From the NCBI GenBank assembly GCA_964016985.1, contig OZ024826.1, positions 3,773,552 through 3,837,551 on the forward strand: 64,000 nt of DNA. Direction: 5' to 3'. A model generated the notes under the pieces. It did no database searches. It was not told the origin of the DNA and saw only the letters and a list, made by a program, of their open reading frames with translations. This document shows, one piece after another, positions 30,086 to 41,325 of the stretch. The DNA is from Anodontia alba. Its lineage: Eukaryota; Mollusca; Bivalvia; Lucinida; Lucinidae. Position 1 is the first letter of the stretch. Each line of letters starts with the position of its first letter. The position numbers and the translations under genes are program-made.

Positions 30086-30319
30086 CAGGGCACGGCAAAA
30101 CCTACAAAAAGGCATGTGCGCCCAGCGAAGACTCAGATCAGCCTGGGCATCCGCCCAGTCTGATCAGAGTCTTTGCTGTCCGCATGAAGAAAGCTTGGGT
30201 CCTCAGCTACCCACTGCGCGCACAGCGAAGACTTTGATCAGACTAGGCGGATGCCCAGGCTGATCTGAGTCTTCGCTGGGCGCACATTCCATTTTGTTAG
30301 TTTTGTCATGCGCTGGCTC
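30086..30319. mobile_element. GAGCCAGCGCA-family inverted-repeat element
   Basis: Family definition: ends GAGCCAGCGCAYGACRAAAC and inverse, enclosing two GATCAG hairpin units. Left end here AAGCCAGGGCACGGCAAAAC, right end GTTTTGTCATGCGCTGGCTC. Interior: CGCCCAGCGAAGACTCAGAT with CAGCCTGGGCATCC, spacer GCATGAAGAAAGCTTGGGTC, and the inverse CAGGCTGATCTGAGTCTTCG. Copies also at 45603-45841 and 60094-60330. The interior is shared with the GCGCCCAGCGAAG family. Confidence 0.7.
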
Positions 30320-30417
30320 AAATTTTCCTTAGGCCATGGTTATACGCTAACAGCTAAGGCCTACGTTACCATCTGGATCCGCAGTCTGAGCGGGGTCTTC
30401 GATGTTCATGAGTGTAC

Positions 30418-30448
<31 letters not shown>

Positions 30449-30480
30449 GTTTGAAATTATATATGAACGAACAGCAAAAG

Positions 30481-30514
30481 CCCAGATCAGCCCTGTACAC
30501 AGGGCTGATCTGGG
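30481..30514. repeat. Short perfect hairpin
   Basis: CCCAGATCAGCCCTGT pairs exactly with ACAGGGCTGATCTGGG around a 2-nt AC loop. It uses the same CAGATCAG.. / ..CTGATCTG phrase as the larger families. Confidence 0.85.
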
Positions 30515-31037
30515 TCCTTACAGTTCGCATATGTTATCTTTTCTCATGGTAGGGTGTATACATAATGTATTTTTGTCATGACCCATTACATGTTCATGTC
30601 GAACTGGCATCAGTCCATAAGCTGCATCATGGAAAAAGAACCAGAACCTATGTTGCTTGTTCTTGTAAACGGTAGGCCTAGGAGAAACGAAGCCAAAGAA
30701 CCTGGCCTCGCTATGGGGTTTGGACATGCGCACTGATAGACTGATTCGACGGAAAGTCCGATGTGCCGTTTCTCGCGACGCGGCCAATGAGGAAACAGCT
30801 GCAAGTCATTGAAATCAAGCATGCTGCTGTTCATTATGCTCGCAAAAAGAGGTCATAGTTCGTACTTATAGAAACAGTACAGGTGCATATCAGTCCCCGC
30901 AGGCTCAAGATATAAACATACCATTTAGTGTCTGCTTTTAGCATAGCTCTAGATAAGCGGGGTATCGATAATTTTCCTTTCCCTATGAAAGGATATGGTC
31001 TTGGTCCTCATTTGGTGTACCTCAGCGAGGCGCTTCT
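30515..31037. other. Intergenic, nothing recognised
   Basis: The two antisense ORFs (30518-30787 and 30610-30834) overlap in different frames and show no domain. Confidence 0.3.
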
Positions 31038-31318
31038 CATCACGAAAACATACCTATATAATTTTGATCCCCTTAAACCCAACTTTTATATAGTAAAACT
31101 GGAGTCTACAGGGGTATACATTATTTTTCTTATTTCTGCTCAAAAACAGAGATTGTGGGTACTCGTTAGAATAGCCTCGATAAGGCGGTTCTTACGAGTA
31201 CCCACAATCTATGTTTTGAGCAGAAATATGAAAAATATCAGATTTTTTTTTCTGAAAACTTTCAGTTTTTGGTGGTGAAATTTTCAGTATATTTGAATAG
31301 GCGTGTGTTTCCGTAATA
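31038..31318 (-). mobile_element. CATTACG-family foldback element
   Basis: Starts CATCACGAAAACATACC, ends GTGTGTTTCCGTAATA. Hairpin tip GCCTCGATAAGGC. Flanks CGCTTCT / AATGGCT show no duplication. Confidence 0.8.
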
Positions 31319-31678
31319 AATGGCTGCCTACAACATATTTTTTTCGAAGAGAAATAAGAAAAAAATCTGTATTTTACGGCTGAAAAACGTAGCTTATCTG
31401 GCGCTATGTTCCCGAATGCATGTAATTGGATGGTGTAAAATGATGGCAAAAAGCAAAGGTTCTGAACGGCTGCGAAGATTGATGAGCTGGCCTGGATCCT
31501 TCCTTTTTATACGAGTGGTGTTCGACTGGCAGAGCCAAGTGGGTTATGAATGCCTCAGATATTCGTATTGACTGCGTTATCTGATATTCATAAGTGGTTG
31601 TAATCTAAATGCAGAAAATATATATCATGATTTTAAAAATGATGTCTCTATAACCATTAAGATTTTCTTTGAAAACGA
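31319..31678. other. Intergenic, nothing recognised
   Basis: No supported gene; the ORF 31320-31571 has no recognisable domain. Confidence 0.3.
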
Positions 31679-31862
31679 ATACTGTATTTACTCTACGTAT
31701 TCGAACAGACAGGCCTGAGCAAATAGTGTAGATCCAGATCAGACGCTACAGAACACTGTGTCTAACACGGTCTACACTGTTTGCTATTCAATCAGCAGTG
31801 TTAGGCATACCATCATGAAATAAAATGGACTTATTTAAATTTTATCCGCGGTAAATACGGTA
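31679..31862 (-). mobile_element. TACCGTATTT-family element, diverged
   Basis: Left end ATACTGTATTTACTCTACGT and ATTCGAACAGACAGGCCTGA; hairpin remnants GTGTAGATCCAGATCAGACG and CGGTCTACACTGTTTGC; right end CGCGGTAAATACGGTA. Confidence 0.6.
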
Positions 31863-32110
31863 GTAATTTGAATTATGTGCAGTTGGCATGAGAAATACTT
31901 ATGCCATATCAAACAGTGAAAGCTCGGACCAGCCTTAGTATGTACACAGATCTGTTTTCTGTTTATGTGAGCCGAGTCTTTGAGGCATATGCCAGGGGCA
32001 GATTCAGAATGGGCTCGCGGGTTTCAGTCACCATCCCACCCCCTCCCCCTATCTTTCACTCAAAATTTCATTTTCATGGGAAATTTTGGAAAAATTTGAT
32101 AAATTTGGAA

Positions 32111-32322
32111 TACCCTATTTACCCTAAATATTCACACCATTGCTCTTTACCTTATACTTTTCTTCAACAAGTCAATTCTACTACCTGTGAGTGTGTGTAA
32201 AATTGCTGAATGAGTGATAAACAGTATAGACCCTGATCAGACGCCGCGTTCCGCGGCGTCTGATCAGGGTCTATACTGTTTGCTAAGGTCTGTCTGTTCG
32301 AATATATAGAGTAAGTACGGTA
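32111..32322 (+). mobile_element. TACCGTATTT-family element with perfect 30-bp hairpin
   Basis: Ends TACCCTATTTACCCTAAATA and AGTAAGTACGGTA. The internal hairpin arms 32219-32248 and 32252-32281 are exact 30-bp inverses (AAACAGTATAGACCCTGATC then AGACGCCGCG) around the loop TTC. Confidence 0.75.
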
Positions 32323-32812
32323 ATTATATCAAATCGATCCCATCAGAAATCATCCTGGATCCGCTCGTGAGTATTATACGACAAGTCAAGATTCCGATCA
32401 GCCAACGGACAGTGATGGTCCTGAGCAGAATATGTGAACGCACTAGCTGTTCTGGGTCTTTGCTGCCTGTATATTGCTGGTCATATTTTCATATGAGGCT
32501 CAAGGAATTATTAAGACTTTTTGGAGGTTATAATAAGTCCATAATCACGGCGAACAGACTGCGTCGATGCACCTATTTGTGCTTTCATATATTGCATCAA
32601 AACGTTTCTCTGTTATTCAGGGCATTTTACAGTCCCAGAATATTCTTTATCTGCAACCGTTTTGAAGGAGTTGATGGAACAAAATATAGTTTGTAACAAA
32701 GTGGGGATGATTTTGATGTAACAAAATAAAAGAACCGTTATCATGTATTGAGGTCATTACGACAGTACGTGCCGGTGCGGCTGCTCAGGTGTGGATCCTG
32801 TTTGCGGTAATA
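32323..32812. other. Intergenic, nothing recognised
   Basis: Short phrases (AAGTCAAGATTCCGATCAGC, GGTCCTGAGCAGAATATG) recall the GCGCCCAGCGAAG family, but no element can be delimited. Confidence 0.3.
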
Positions 32813-32965
32813 CTAACATTCTGGTCACCCGCTGGTTGCCTGTCCACTTTCTTTTCTGTTTTGCTTACCTGTGCTAGCTAAGCTTTATAGTTATGAAGCC
32901 TGACATTGTGATCGCCTTCTACAATAATTGCCCACTTCGCTTTCTGTTTTTCTTTCTGTTCCTCA
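32813..32965 (+). repeat. Two diverged units of the 4.4-kb 77-bp repeat
   Basis: TAACATTCTGGTCACCCGCT..TTTCTTTTCTGTTTTGC and ACATTGTGATCGCCTTCTAC..CACTTCGCTTTCTGTTTTTC parallel the two units at 4469-4600 (GGTCACC..TTCAACAG..TTTCGCTTTCTGTTT). Confidence 0.4.
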
Positions 32966-33138
32966 AATTATGTTCTTTAAATTTCAAACCATGTATGTAT
33001 AAATAGCGAAAAGAATACCTAGAATGCTCAGAAACCAGTACTCAATATTAACATACAAATAGAGAATACGGTTAGATTTAAAAAAGCCTAACAGCAGGGA
33101 TACAATGGTGATCGGAGTGTTTAGTCGTTTTGACTTCA

Positions 33139-33434
33139 CATTACGAAAACACGCCTATTCAAATATATTGAAAATTTCACCACAAAAAAAAAAAAAAATA
33201 AAAAAAATGAAAGTTTTCCGATATAATTCTGTTTTTTTTTTTCATATTTCTGCTCCAAACATAGATTAAGGGTACTCGTTGGAGCTACCTCGCCGAGGCG
33301 GTTCTAACGAGTACTAACAATCTATGTTATGAGCAGAAATAAGAAAAATAATGTATACCCCTGTAAACCCCAGTTTTACTATATAAAAGAGGGGTTTAAG
33401 GGGGTCAAAACTATATAGGTATGTTTTCGTGATG
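33139..33434 (+). mobile_element. CATTACG-family foldback element
   Basis: Starts CATTACGAAAACACGCC, ends TATGTTTTCGTGATG. A poly(A) expansion (about 33184-33207) enlarges the left arm; hairpin tip CCTCGCCGAGG with several substitutions. Confidence 0.8.
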
Positions 33435-33671
33435 TGATCCCTGATTGGTGGGCGGATTCCTACTTGAGATGAAATGCAGCCTTTGTCTGTACGAAACTTA
33501 ATTGAACAGGGCCCTTTATTATCCTGTAACTTATCGGTGTAACAGAAATTCTGCTGAAAGAGACCTAAAACCAAACCTGTATCCATCCATTGATGTCAGT
33601 AGGGGAGATATCGATCATATGTCCCAGTTAAACAAGAAACTGATATTAATTCAGAGAACAAAACATTAATT

Positions 33672-33856
33672 GGGCCGTGTCAGGCGAAAATGTGGCTTTT
33701 AGCGTGCGCAAATGCGCGGATTCACATTATCCCGCACATGCGCTAATCCAGGCATCTGATCTCCATTGAAACATTCTTTAATATAGAATAATGCTATATG
33801 CGGACAACGAAAGCCCTGATTAGACTTCGCAGTCAGCATATAACCGAAGACACTTC
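33672..33856 (-). mobile_element. GCGCCATGCG-family element, diverged
   Basis: Reverse orientation: GGGCCGTGTCAGGCGAAAAT at the left, CGCACATGCGCTAATCCAGG, ATATGCGGACAACGAAAGCC and ACCGAAGACACTTC at the right. Confidence 0.5.
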
Positions 33857-34084
33857 TCAGTGATATACATGTACGTCCCTATCATACAGTCCAGAAACAA
33901 CCTCAACATGTTTCCTATTTGTATTAAAAAAATCCTTTTTTTCTATCGTTGGAAATTGATTATGACATAAATATATACAATAATCATTTATAGCAAGAGA
34001 AAAATGCTCGTGTCGATAGGTACGAACAGACGTAACCCAGATTGCTCCCATCAATATTAATATTGTTCACCACTGCTTTAGGTG

Positions 34085-34290
34085 AAGTGATATTCTTTGA
34101 AGGAAGACAACATCTGACAGATTGTTTTGCCTCCTCCAAAAACAGGGGTCTAGTCCAAAAGGAAAGAATTTGCTAAACACCCCCCCCCCCCCCCACCAAC
34201 ACACACACACTGGGAACAAATTCTTTCCTTTTAGAACAAACCCCTTTTAAAAAGGGCTTTGGTGTCATTGAGGTTGTTGCTTTTGTACAA
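34085..34290 (+). mobile_element. GGGAGGCA-family element with simple-sequence loop
   Basis: GGGGTCTAGTCCAAAAGGAA with AGAATTTGCT pairs with ACAAATTCTTTCCTTTTAGA with ACAAACCCC. The loop between them has been replaced by a C run and a CA run (about 34177-34210). Confidence 0.6.
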
Positions 34291-35191
34291 AATGGCAAAC
34301 ACTGTAACAAGTGTATCCAGGCCCCTTGATTCACCACCTATGCTTTCCCCTGGGAGAATCAAAGACTATAAGGACTGGAACCAGACTACAAAAATGTGCA
34401 CTCTAATCTAGGTTATTACCTTGTTTGTAGGCTGAAAGATTAAAGACTTTCTTTATTGCTAGCTGTAGCTTGTAATTATAATTGTGCTGCGTCATGTAAA
34501 AATTCGGACAGCGATGGCCCAGAGTCTGATCAGGGCCTTCGCTGTCCTCTTACAGAACCATTAGATACTGTAAACTATATAAGCATGCAATATATGCCGT
34601 GGTTAGATTTAGAGTCTTCGCTGGCTAATCCTGATCTTTACTAATAGCACATGCCTCTAAGACACCTTTTCTAATGGTGCGGCCATAGCCTTTCAATATA
34701 AAACATGTTGCAGTTGGAAAGAAACATATGGTTGAATTAATTTACCTGTAGAAATGTGAGTGACTGCGCCAGAGATCAGAACAATCATGGAAAAAAATCT
34801 TTGACGATTTATCTTATAAAATCCATTAATTAAGGTAAACAAATGTGATATTCTTCAGTATAACTGAAATTACATTCCAAACATTAATTATTTTACAGAA
34901 CTCTGGGAATTAGCATTTTTACATTTCTGAGAAACGGATTACATTAAAGGTAGGAAACTGAGCAGATCTGAATGAAAACTGTAATTATGAATCGTACTAT
35001 ATAACTAGTTTGTGTGTGGGAGGGGGTGGGGCGGGGTGGATGGGAGGAGGAGGGTGAGCTCCGCCTGAGGGTCTGTGCTGTCTTATCAGGAACTTTGTAT
35101 ATATTGTCCTAAGTATTGGGACACCCTAACACATCGTCCTACTTAAAATTGAAAGAAGTTCATTTTACTATCTGTTGATGTGTGTAAAAGC
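34291..35191. other. Intergenic before the duplicated block
   Basis: No gene. A left part of a TACCGTATTT-family element (ATTGTCCTAAGTATTGGGAC..TGATAGTGACAAACAGTGTAG in pieces) begins at about 35099 and runs into copy 1 of the duplicated segment. A G-rich stretch lies near 35014-35060. Confidence 0.35.
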
Positions 35192-35339
35192 TGATAGTGA
35201 CAAACAGTGTAGATCCTGACTGAATTCGCTATAACTGGTAATAATTTAGACGAATTAGTACCATGATATGGTTTCGAACTATTTTTGAATTCAGTAGCTT
35301 TAAAATCACTCTTTTTTAGTTAACATGAACCGAAGACAC

Positions 35340-36654
35340 GAGGAAGCTATTGTGATCACTCACTGTCCATCGTCGTCGTCGACCGTCCATCCGTCCGTCC
35401 ACAATTTATTTAAACAACATCTCCTCCTGAACCACTGAGCAAATTGTAACCAAATTTCACAGCATTGATCCTTGGATGATACTGACTGAAAATTGCTCAA
35501 AGATTTGGAACCTATACAGAATTCTGGTTTCAATGGCAACCAAATTAAAAAAAAAAAATAAATAAAAAAAATAAATAAAAACACTTTAAAAAAATTTCTT
35601 GTCAGAAACCACTGGACCAATTTAAATATAATTTGCAGAAATATTTCGTTTCTAATCCTCTACAAAGATTGTTCAAGCCCTCATGATTCGCGGGACTTAT
35701 TTTCCCTGTATATCTATATAGTAAACTTTAAAAATCTTCTTGTCAGAAACCAATGGACCGATTTCAATATAACTTGGCAGAAATGTTCCTTTGATGACCC
35801 TGTCCCAAGATTGTTCAAGCTGTTATGATTCGTCAAAACACATGGCCGCCAGGGGGCGGGGCTTATTGTTCCTATATATGTGTATAGAAAATTTTAAAAA
35901 TCTTGTGAGAAACACCTCGATCGATTTCAATATAATTTGGCAGAACTGTATCTTCGGTGACCCTCTACCTTGATTGTTCAAGCCAATATTATTTGTCAAA
36001 AACATGGCCGCCAGGGGTCGGGGCTTATTTTCCCTATATATCTGTATAGAAAAAAAAAATAAAAATCTTCTTGTCAGACAGAAACCACTGGACCGATTTT
36101 AATATTACTTGGCAGAAATGTTCCTTTGATGACCTTCTACCAAGATTGTTCGAGCTGTCATGAATCGTCAAAAAAACATGACTGTCAGGAGGCGGGGCTT
36201 ACTTTCCCTATATATCTATATAGAAGATTTTAAAAATCTTCTTGTCAGAAACTACTGGACCGATTTCAATATAATTCATCAGAAATATTCCTTTGCTGAC
36301 CCTCTAAAAGACTGTTTAAGCCATGATGATTTGTTTAAAAACGTGGCCGCCAGGGTGGCGGACATATTTTCCTTTTATATTTATATAGAAAAAAAAATTA
36401 AAATATTCTTGTCAGAAACCACTGGACCAATTTCAATATAATTTTGTAGAATGTTTCTTTTGCGACCCTCTACCAATATTGTTTAAGCCATCATGATTCG
36501 TTAAGAAACATGGCCGCCAGGGGGAGGGGCTTATTTTCTCTATAATAGATATAGAACAATGTAAGAATCTTCTTATCGGAAACCACTGGACCAATTTTAA
36601 TATAATTTATCAGAAAATATTCCTTTGGTGACCCTGTGCCAACGTATCATGACT

Positions 36655-36693
<39 letters not shown>

Positions 36694-37259
36694 AATAAAT
36701 AAAAATGCGGGGGCCTATTTTCCCTAAATATCTATATAGAAAAATTAAAAAAAAAAGTTTCTTGTCAGAAACTACTGGACCGATTTCAATACAAAATGGC
36801 AGCAATGTTTTTTGGTGACCCTCTACCAAGATTGTTCTAGCCATCATGATTCATCAAAAAACATAGCCGACAGCTCCCTATATATATGTATAGAAAACTT
36901 TAAAAATGTTCTTGTCAGAAACCACTGGACCAATTTCAACATTATTTAGCAGATTTGTTTTTTTTGATGACCCTCTAAAAAGATTATTCAGGCCATCATG
37001 ATTCGACAAACAAACATGATCCCCAAGGTGCAGAGCTTGTTTACCCTATCTCGTATCTTTATAGAAATTTTGAAGATCAGATTAAAGAAAATGAGGCACT
37101 TCTTACCGTATACGGCATTGCTACTCCATTTTATAGGAGCATCATGTCACTCATGAACATAAAATTTATGCAAAAATCTGAAAGTAGTGAACTTGGGTGA
37201 AACATCAATAGTAAGTATACAAATCGTTTTGCTCAGGCGAGCGAAATAGGACCATTATG

Positions 37260-37293
<34 letters not shown>

Positions 37294-37295
37294 CA
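35340..37295. mobile_element. Tandem-core element (pearl-like), about 9 units
   Basis: The leader has GTCCATCGTCGTCGTCGACC and GTCCATCCGTCCGTCC (35365-35400). Then follow about nine imperfect units of roughly 145-190 bp, each with CTTGTCAGAAACCACTGGAC, CGATTTCAATATAATTTGGC, CCTTTGATGACCCTCTACCA, a CATGATTCGTC phrase and AACATGGCCGCCAGGGGGCG; unit starts near 35598, 35740, 35903, 36069, 36240, 36408, 36571, 36760 and 36911. The right end is GCTCAGGCGAGCGAAATAGG, ACCATTATGGTCCT and a T run. Precedent: oyster 'pearl' tandem-core elements. Short ORFs in it are repeat by-products. Confidence 0.8.
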
Positions 37296-38015
37296 AACGA
37301 CGTCAAATATAATATTCACAGCGTCCAAGATTTCCAAAATGTACGCCACCAGTCACCATAGCCTGACATACAGTTGTTTTGTAATAAAACTGAAAAGCTA
37401 AATGTTATACTCACCTTTGATAATAGAATTATGCTAAGTATAATGTAAAGGCATCTCTTCATTATTTTTTATTATATGACTACTAGCAAAGGTCTTCTCT
37501 GATTGGCTCAAACAGGTTTCTCTACTGACAGGAGTTTTGCTAAAATTAGTTGTTGCTTGTTACACATAGCCTGGCTAAGGTCAAGGAAAGGTCGGCTTCA
37601 CTTTTGTCATTGCTGCCAGACGGCTAAAAATAGTCATATAACAAATAGCCTGGCTAAGGTCGACCGGTCAACATCACTTTTGTCACTGCTGCCAGACAGC
37701 TAAAAATAGTCATATTACAAAACAGTTGATGCATTCTGTTGAGATTAACATCAGGATTTGTCAACCCTCGAAAGCGATATTCACTTCGGCTTCGCCTCGG
37801 TGAACATCACTTTCTGGGGCTGACAAATCCTGGTGTTAACCTCAATAGAAAATATCAAATATGTATATAATGCTCACCTCTCGTCGGCCACAGTAACATA
37901 ATTTGCCGCACGTTTTGTTAATCGCAAATGTTTAATATTCGATTTTTATCTGGAAATAAGATTATTGTTTTTACACAATTGTTGTTTACTTGCATATTAC
38001 AGTATGCTCAAATGC

Positions 38016-38263
<248 letters not shown>

Positions 38264-38309
38264 TTTAACCTTAATCACTTTTTAGGGAAAATTAAAAGAC
38301 GACCAATGA

Positions 38310-38460
38310 ATGAAAATGGACTTTGGCATTTCATGCAAATAGTCTCATAAAGAGACAATCTGCATGAAATGTCAAAACCTAATTTGTGGAAAAAATAAGA
38401 AAAATATTTCAAAATGTGGTCTGCTGAAAAATTTACCCAGCATGATTAGCGTTCACTAGA
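38310..38460 (+). mobile_element. TTTCATGC-family foldback element (copy 1)
   Basis: GGCATTTCATGCAAATAGTC TC / GAGACAATCTGCATGAAATG, then ATTTGTGGAAAAAATAAG and GTGGTCTGCTGAAAAATTTA. Matches 50565-50700. Confidence 0.6.
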
Positions 38461-38915
38461 GGACAATAATTCGGATGTTCGCCAAATATTCAGTAGCAGT
38501 GGCGAAATCACATCTCAAAGCAAGACAGTTGACTTTTTCAAGAGCACATGTGTAAGCACGCCTGCTTTAGGCACATATGTTTGAAGTACTTTGTCCCCAT
38601 GTTTGCTAAAGGTGACCAGGCTGTCTCACTAGTATTTGAAACCTTTAAATATGGACTGATATTAAATGGCAGAATTTGATCCCAGAGTGATCTTTAGTTT
38701 TTCCTTTAATGTACATGTACTTTCCAATGAGAACGGGGGTGAAATATCTCAATACTAGAGTTATTTCCCTTGGGATGTATCTATTTTCCTTAAAGTGAAT
38801 GCCCAAGGAGCCATATATTGAAATAAAGGATCTTCTGAATAGATAATGGATCTTCTGTGATGTAGTTCAATCTACGCAGTCACACCGTCTGACCATGACA
38901 TTTACTGTGCGTTAG

Positions 38916-39185
38916 TACTGTATTTAACTTAAGTATTGGGACACTTTATCTACTTACCATACTTGTCCTAAAATTTGAAAGGTCCATTCTACTACCTCTT
39001 GATGCGTCTAAAATATTGCTGTATGTTGGGTAAATAGTGTAGACGCAGATCAGACGCCGCGTTCTGCGGCATCTGAAGGGTAAACAGTGTAGACCCTGAT
39101 CAGATGTCGCGTTCTGCGGCGTCTGATCTGGGTCCACACTGTTTGCAAAGGTCTATATGTCCCCGATACTAAGGGTTATTACGGT
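38916..39185 (+). mobile_element. TACCGTATTT-family element (copy 1)
   Basis: Ends TACTGTATTTAACTTAAGTA and GGGTTATTACGGTA. Two GTGTAGACSCWGATCAGA units (about 39038 and 39087) precede the inverse TCTGATCTGGGTCCACACTG, so the hairpin arm is duplicated. Counterpart at 51668-51920. Confidence 0.65.
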
Positions 39186-39321
39186 ATCCAGTGATTTGAA
39201 AGCGGATAACAAGGGTTTAGTTCAGACTGTGCCGATGTGCTTCTGACCTTCGCTATCGATGATATATTTTCTTATGATGTGGCTGATGATGGTTTGGTGT
39301 TTACGTCCCTTTTGAACATAA

Positions 39322-39831
39322 TTAAAGAGGAACGCAATATACGTTGTAAGTATATCTTGGATTAAAGTGCTTAGCAAGCCATTTATTTTGATGTAAGAGT
39401 TTTCAAAATCGGTCTAGAAATAAGAAAGTTATAATGGTTTAAATATATTTAAAATGGCTGTCATGGATGCCGCCATATTGTAGGCTTTGTGACGTCACGC
39501 AGCCCAAGTTAACTATGCAAACCAAGTTATAAAGGATTTTTAAGAATAATTTTGCTACAGATATTTTATTAATCTTTTAACTTTAGTGACAAGCAGTCAT
39601 TTTCCCCCAAATAAACCAACTTTATGAGAATAACTACCTTTATGAAACGAACTTCAATTTTTATGAAACCCCATCAAATATTCAAAATGGCGGCGCCCAA
39701 TCCACCAATGTTTAAATATTCAGTTGTTAATAATTTTCCACCGATTTTTATCAAATTTGTGTCAAAATTCATTGTTTGCAAAGTTCTTTCCTTTGAAGCA
39801 GAAGACAGTTTAAGGTTGCGTTCTCCTTTAA
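39322..39831. mobile_element. 502-bp piggyBac-like miniature element with TTAA duplication (copy 1 only)
   Basis: TTAA at 39322-39325 and 39828-39831 flank a 502-bp body whose ends AGAGGAACGCAA and TTGCGTTCTCCT are near-perfect inverses. Copy 2 has the empty target at about 52050-52060 (ATTAATTAAATC). TTAA target duplications and short inverted ends are characteristic of piggyBac-type elements. The inside is non-coding, with ATGGCTGTCATGGATGCCGC and GTGACGTCACGCAGCCC. Confidence 0.85.
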
Positions 39832-39837
39832 ATCATA

Positions 39838-39957
39838 TCTGTGCAATTAAGTGCCATACAGTCATGAGCTGAAGTCTGCCTCCAGTGGGATTCGGGCCCA
39901 GGACTTTTTGATCCGAAGTCAGGTGCGCTAATTACTCGGCCGCCCGGACGCTTCATG
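39838..39957 (-). mobile_element. tRNA-derived SINE head (copy 1)
   Basis: On the minus strand, CGGCCGAGTAATTAGCGC resembles an A box and GGGCCCGAATCCC a B box, at tRNA-like spacing; then TCAGCTCATGACTGTATGGC. The allelic counterpart (52080-52165) lacks part of the B-box region. No tail or target duplication is seen. Confidence 0.5.
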
Positions 39958-39967
39958 CTGCAGTTTA

Positions 39968-40165
39968 AGGGGTCCGGATACACTTTCAAGGGAGGCAGCA
40001 CTGTCAATTTCCGTGCCACATCTGAAATGGAGTCTATTCTAACAGGAAACAACATTGGCTTCCTTAGAGCAAATTAGAGTAGATCCCATTTCAGAAACGG
40101 CTTGACCTATGGAAACGCCCACAGGCAATCAGAAATATTTTCTCCCTTCTAAAAACAGCTGCAAA
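39968..40165 (+). mobile_element. GGGAGGCA-family element (copy 1)
   Basis: TACACTTTCAAGGGAGGCAG, TGCCACATCTGAAATGGAGT, hairpin remnants TCTATTCTAACAGGAAAC and TAGAGTAGATCCCATTTCAG, AACGGCTTGACC. Counterpart at 52188-52380. Confidence 0.6.
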
Positions 40166-40249
40166 TCTACCGGGTTCTTCCAGTCCCGTAACCTTTACCA
40201 CTCTATTGGCAAATTTAGCAGATGACATATTAATTATATTTTTTTTATC

Positions 40250-40410
40250 CCCCCACCCCCCTCAGCGAAAAGATTTGACATTTAATGCAGTTTGTCTTCT
40301 AAGGAGACAATTTGCATGAAACGCGAAAACCAATTTTCTGGGGAAAATAACAACAGTATTTCAAAATGCCATTTGCTGATTTTTTTTCCTAGCATGCTAA
40401 GCGTAAATAT
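40250..40410 (+). mobile_element. TTTCATGC-family foldback element (copy 1)
   Basis: TTTGACATTTAATGCAGTTT with GTCTTC / GAGACAATTTGCATGAAACG, then TTTTCTGGGGAAAATAA. Counterpart at 52435-52600. Confidence 0.6.
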
Positions 40411-40554
40411 ATAAGCGAATGCTGAATGAGTTTCAGTATGGTTCTGTGAACTGCCATAAGTTCATCTGCTATCTATACCCTGGGGGCATATTTTTGGTAT
40501 CTATGTTGCTTCTAAAAATCAAATTCCAGACTCCGTAGTTTCACTCGCTATCAT

Positions 40555-40760
40555 TCGAGAAACTGTGAGAAATGGTACCTTCGGACGAGCGCCCAGCGAA
40601 GGAAGACTCAGATCTCCCAGCGTATCCGCATAGTCTGAGCAGTCTTCGTTGATCGCTATTGATCTAAAGTTTTCTCATGCAAATAGTAACAATTCTGTTT
40701 GAACTGCGCAGATCCGCAGGTGCGCAGGTTGCTCTGAGTCTGCGCATACGTCCAAATGCA
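40555..40760 (+). mobile_element. GCGCCCAGCGAAG-family element (copy 1)
   Basis: GAGAAATGGTACCTTCGGAC, GCGCCCAGCGAAGGAAGACT and CGCATAGTCTGAGCAGTCTT; the second half is diverged. Counterpart at 52750-52945. Confidence 0.5.
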
Positions 40761-40938
40761 CATTATTGGATGTTGTGGTAAGACGTCAATAATTCGTATT
40801 CTACCTGAAGACATTTTTTCCTGTTTTTGTTTCTTCTAAAAACAAACGTCAGATATCCAGATATAAATTTCCGATATCATTTGAACCTCAACGTGGAAAA
40901 ACGTACCTTCTGACGTGTGCACCCAACTAAGCCTCAGA

Positions 40939-41155
40939 TTAACCATTGTCATGCTGAATAAATTAAGGTGCCACGCCATCTTCTAATTCTCAGCCAATCA
41001 GATTAGGTGATCCTATAGTTTTTCATACAAATTCAAATACTTTATGACAAACAGTGCAGATCCAGATCAGTTGGCTTCTTCAGAAGCCAACTGATCTGGA
41101 TCTACGCTGTTTGCAAAGGCAGGGTATATCCCAGTTCAGCAGGACAAGGGTTAAC
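40939..41155 (+). mobile_element. TTAACCCTTG-family foldback element (copy 1)
   Basis: Family definition: ends TTAACCATTGTCATGCTGAA and GTTCAGCAGGACAAGGGTTAA (inverse), with an internal perfect hairpin CAGATCCAGATCAGTTGGCT / AGCCAACTGATCTGGATCTA around TCTTCAGA, flanked by ACAAACAGTG and GCTGTTTGCAAAGG. Counterpart at 53128-53342; a third, diverged copy at 63037-63240. Confidence 0.7.
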
Positions 41156-41179
41156 TTGCCATTCCGCGTGGTCAGTTGA

Positions 41180-41325
41180 GAGTCTTCCTTGTCCGCATGA
41201 AGAAACTTTGTATCTTTGGCTACCCAAAATGCGCCCAGTGAAGATTCAGATCAGACTGCGCGAATGCGCAGGCTGATCTGAATCTTCGCTGGGCACACAT
41301 GTCCGAAGGTACGTTTTCTGACGTT
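41180..41325 (+). mobile_element. GCGCCCAGCGAAG-family right half (copy 1)
   Basis: GTCCGCATGAAGAAACTTTG, TTTGGCTACCCAAAATGCGC, then the hairpin GAAGATTCAGATCAGACTGC..GCAGGCTGATCTGAATCTTC and GTCCGAAGGTACGTTTTCTG. The left half is replaced by the TTAACCCTTG element. Counterpart at 53375-53512. Confidence 0.6.
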
